From Clostridia bacterium (lineage in GTDB: Bacteria > Bacillota > Clostridia > Oscillospirales > Acutalibacteraceae): a stretch of 64,000 nucleotides of DNA. The notes under the pieces were generated by a model that did not search any database, was not told the origin of the DNA, and worked only from the letters and a program-made list of their open reading frames with translations. Numbering within the stretch: the stretch's first letter is position 1; every line of letters starts with the position of its first letter. Shown piece by piece: positions 62,733-64,000 of the stretch. The position numbers and the translations under genes are program-made. Where the stretch lies: NCBI GenBank assembly GCA_017624735.1, contig JAGAMK010000040.1, positions 21,805 to 85,804 of the forward strand, read 5' to 3'.

Positions 62733-63758
62733 TTAATAGTTGTTGTTTATAGCTGTGCCAATTGCACGGTGAAGAGAATCTTCGTGAGTTGATGGAAGGT
62801 CACAGTTGTAGTGCCAAATCATAACTCCACCATAACCATTATTGATTGCATATTCTGTTTTCGCTTCGATAACATCAGGTGTGTTAAACCAAAAATCTTT
62901 TCCTGTATTGGGACAATGATACCAACCGTTTTCATCAATTCCATCGTAACAGCTGTTGTATCCGTGCCAATAAGCTGACAAATCTGTTGGACGAGAATAG
63001 AAAGGAAGACCGATGTTAACTTTTTCAAGAGGAAGTTTTTGTTCCTTTATTGCTCCCAATTGTGCAATCGTATCTTCATAGGTGGCGTGTCTTCCCTGTG
63101 CGTCAACAAAGTCATAAGTCATAATTTCAAAAGTGTCAATTGCTTTAATGGCTTTTTTAGTATAGTTTAGATTCCATGTGGACGCAGCAACACCAAGGGT
63201 GTACTTGTCACCAAGCTCCTTATCCAGAGAAACAAGAAATCTGTTGTAATAAAACCAAGCCTTTTTAGAAAGAGGATATTCGTAATCGAAATGCACACCG
63301 TCGAAATCGTATTTGTCAAGGACTTCGACTATATTTTCTTCTAAAACACCACTTCTGAATGCTTTATTATGCTCGTCACTCTGTACTTCCATTTGCTCGT
63401 TCCAGTCCGTTGAGTCAGTATGTCTGTTTGGGCCAAGAAGATTGAGAGTTATATGAATATCTCTATCACCAATGGCATTACGAAGATTGTTTAAAACTGT
63501 TTCCAATTTTTCAGTTTCAACATTGACATTACCTTTGTTATCAAAGGTTGCACACTCAAAAACAATGACATCTGTTACAATATTAAAATCTTCAGCATAT
63601 ATACTGTCGGGATTTTGGGCAAAGTCCCCCCTTATATAGGTTGTAACTCTGAAATTTTCAACTTTTTCTATAGGCTTATCCGAGCCGATACCGAAAAAGT
63701 TTAGAACAAGTGTAACTATTGCTGTAATACAAGCAAAAATGTTTTTTATAGTGTACAT
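62733..63758 (-). CDS. Exported GH18-family glycoside hydrolase
   Basis: 341 residues. An N-terminal hydrophobic segment (residues 3-24) is a signal or anchor. The GH18 active-site pattern DxxDxDxE appears as DFDGVHFDYEYP, with glutamate as the acid/base residue; the later MTYDFVDAQGRH and GVMIWHYNCDLPS are typical barrel strands. Family members cleave chitin, peptidoglycan or host N-glycans. AAAGGGG precedes the ATG. It is the first gene of an operon with a sulfatase, suggesting use of host or complex glycans. Confidence 0.88.
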   Translation of the reverse strand: MYTIKNIFACITAIVTLVLNFFGIGSDKPIEKVENFRVTTYIRGDFAQNPDSIYAEDFNIVTDVIVFECATFDNKGNVNVETEKLETVLNNLRNAIGDRDIHITLNLLGPNRHTDSTDWNEQMEVQSDEHNKAFRSGVLEENIVEVLDKYDFDGVHFDYEYPLSKKAWFYYNRFLVSLDKELGDKYTLGVAASTWNLNYTKKAIKAIDTFEIMTYDFVDAQGRHATYEDTIAQLGAIKEQKLPLEKVNIGLPFYSRPTDLSAYWHGYNSCYDGIDENGWYHCPNTGKDFWFNTPDVIEAKTEYAINNGYGGVMIWHYNCDLPSTHEDSLHRAIGTAINNNY

Positions 63759-63794
63759 GATTAAAACCCCTTTGAGTGTTAGTATTGTGTGGAT

Positions 63795-63823
63795 ATTATA
63801 TCACAAGAATATAGTTTATTCAA
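63795..63823 (-). promoter_or_regulatory. Sigma-A promoter (minus strand)
   Basis: On the minus strand TTGAAT (63823-63818), exactly 17 bases, then TATAAT (63800-63795), 37 bases before the GH18 gene. Confidence 0.78.
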
Positions 63824-63859
63824 TAATGAAAAAAGTAGTGCAAACTCGCACTGTTTGAT

Positions 63860-64000
63860 AAATTGGAGTTTGTCGGGTTGTTTAATTGAGTTATTCTCGG
63901 CTCCCCTGAAAGGGGAGCTGGCAAATGCGTAGCATTTGACTGAGGGGTTTGTTCGTTTTACACCTTACTAACTGAGGCTTTTTTCGTAACCCCTCTGTCA
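63860..64000. repeat. MITE-like element, family 2 (partial, inverted relative to 14292-14497)
   Basis: Matches the reverse complement of 14497-14357 almost base for base: AAATTGGAGTTTGTCGGG, CTCCCCTGAAAGGGGAG, CGTTTTACACCTTACTAACT and ACCCCTCTGTCA. It is cut by the window end. The small palindrome loop reads GTA here where the aligned copy has TAC. Confidence 0.9.

Overview
The window is low-GC, densely packed bacterial chromosome with clear Shine-Dalgarno sites and sigma-A type promoters. Soj/Spo0J partition genes next to serS, an RNase Y-YmdB pair, an LL-diaminopimelate aminotransferase (DapL) route to lysine, archaeal-type prolyl-tRNA synthetase and secreted dockerin proteins together point to an anaerobic, probably gut-dwelling clostridium of the Ruminococcaceae/Oscillospiraceae type. 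That placement is inference; no rRNA or tRNA gene was recognised.

Layout. 0-4.7 kb: parA (5' cut by the window edge), parB, serS, a DUF3048 lipoprotein and a second lipoprotein. 5.2-14.3 kb: a surface-protein region. A consensus promoter and a roughly 350-nt highly structured leader precede an 1814-aa exported protein ending in half a dockerin, followed by a 472-aa exported cohesin-like protein, a 40-aa acidic peptide and a terminator; a separate exported cohesin-like/dockerin protein follows, and MITE-like repeats frame it. 14.7-22.4 kb: rny, ymdB, an orphan peptide-binding lipoprotein, recG, a TIM-barrel protein and an esterase. 22.4-25.2 kb: a stand-alone secreted dockerin and a leucine-rich-repeat dockerin protein. 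25.2-27.1 kb (minus): CpsB-like phosphatase and AI-2E family membrane protein. 27.3-34.8 kb: aspartate-family and one-carbon/purine genes (hom, lysC with an internal start, guaB, glyA, dapF, dapL). 34.9-43.6 kb: a hydroxyacid dehydrogenase, a TVP38 membrane protein overlapping galK, two M42 peptidases, an acetyltransferase, a methionine gamma-lyase-like enzyme and a phosphohexomutase. 43.6-49.2 kb: acpP, proS, a small membrane protein, a cyclase-family hydrolase, a split chromate transporter and rlmD. 49.2-49.5 kb: a mini-hairpin array with a gene remnant. 49.5-55 kb: an unknown protein, a GPH symporter, an exported purple-acid-phosphatase-like enzyme, a flavin-type oxidase and an HTH-membrane-lipase fusion. 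55-63.8 kb, mostly minus: a cell-envelope operon (DD-carboxypeptidase, GT2, GtrA, serine hydrolase), a phosphoesterase, a secreted esterase, a sulfatase and a GH18 protein. The window ends inside a second, inverted copy of the 14.3-kb MITE-like repeat.

The most unusual items are: (1) the XRE-HTH / membrane helix / family I.5 lipase fusion at 53.5 kb, with both the catalytic triad and the zinc ligands intact; (2) the leader-RNA-driven operon of exported proteins and a 40-aa peptide at 5.3-12.8 kb; (3) two distinct dockerin recognition classes in neighbouring genes; (4) several families of palindromic repeats that touch genes, one supplying a stop codon and one supplying a promoter element.
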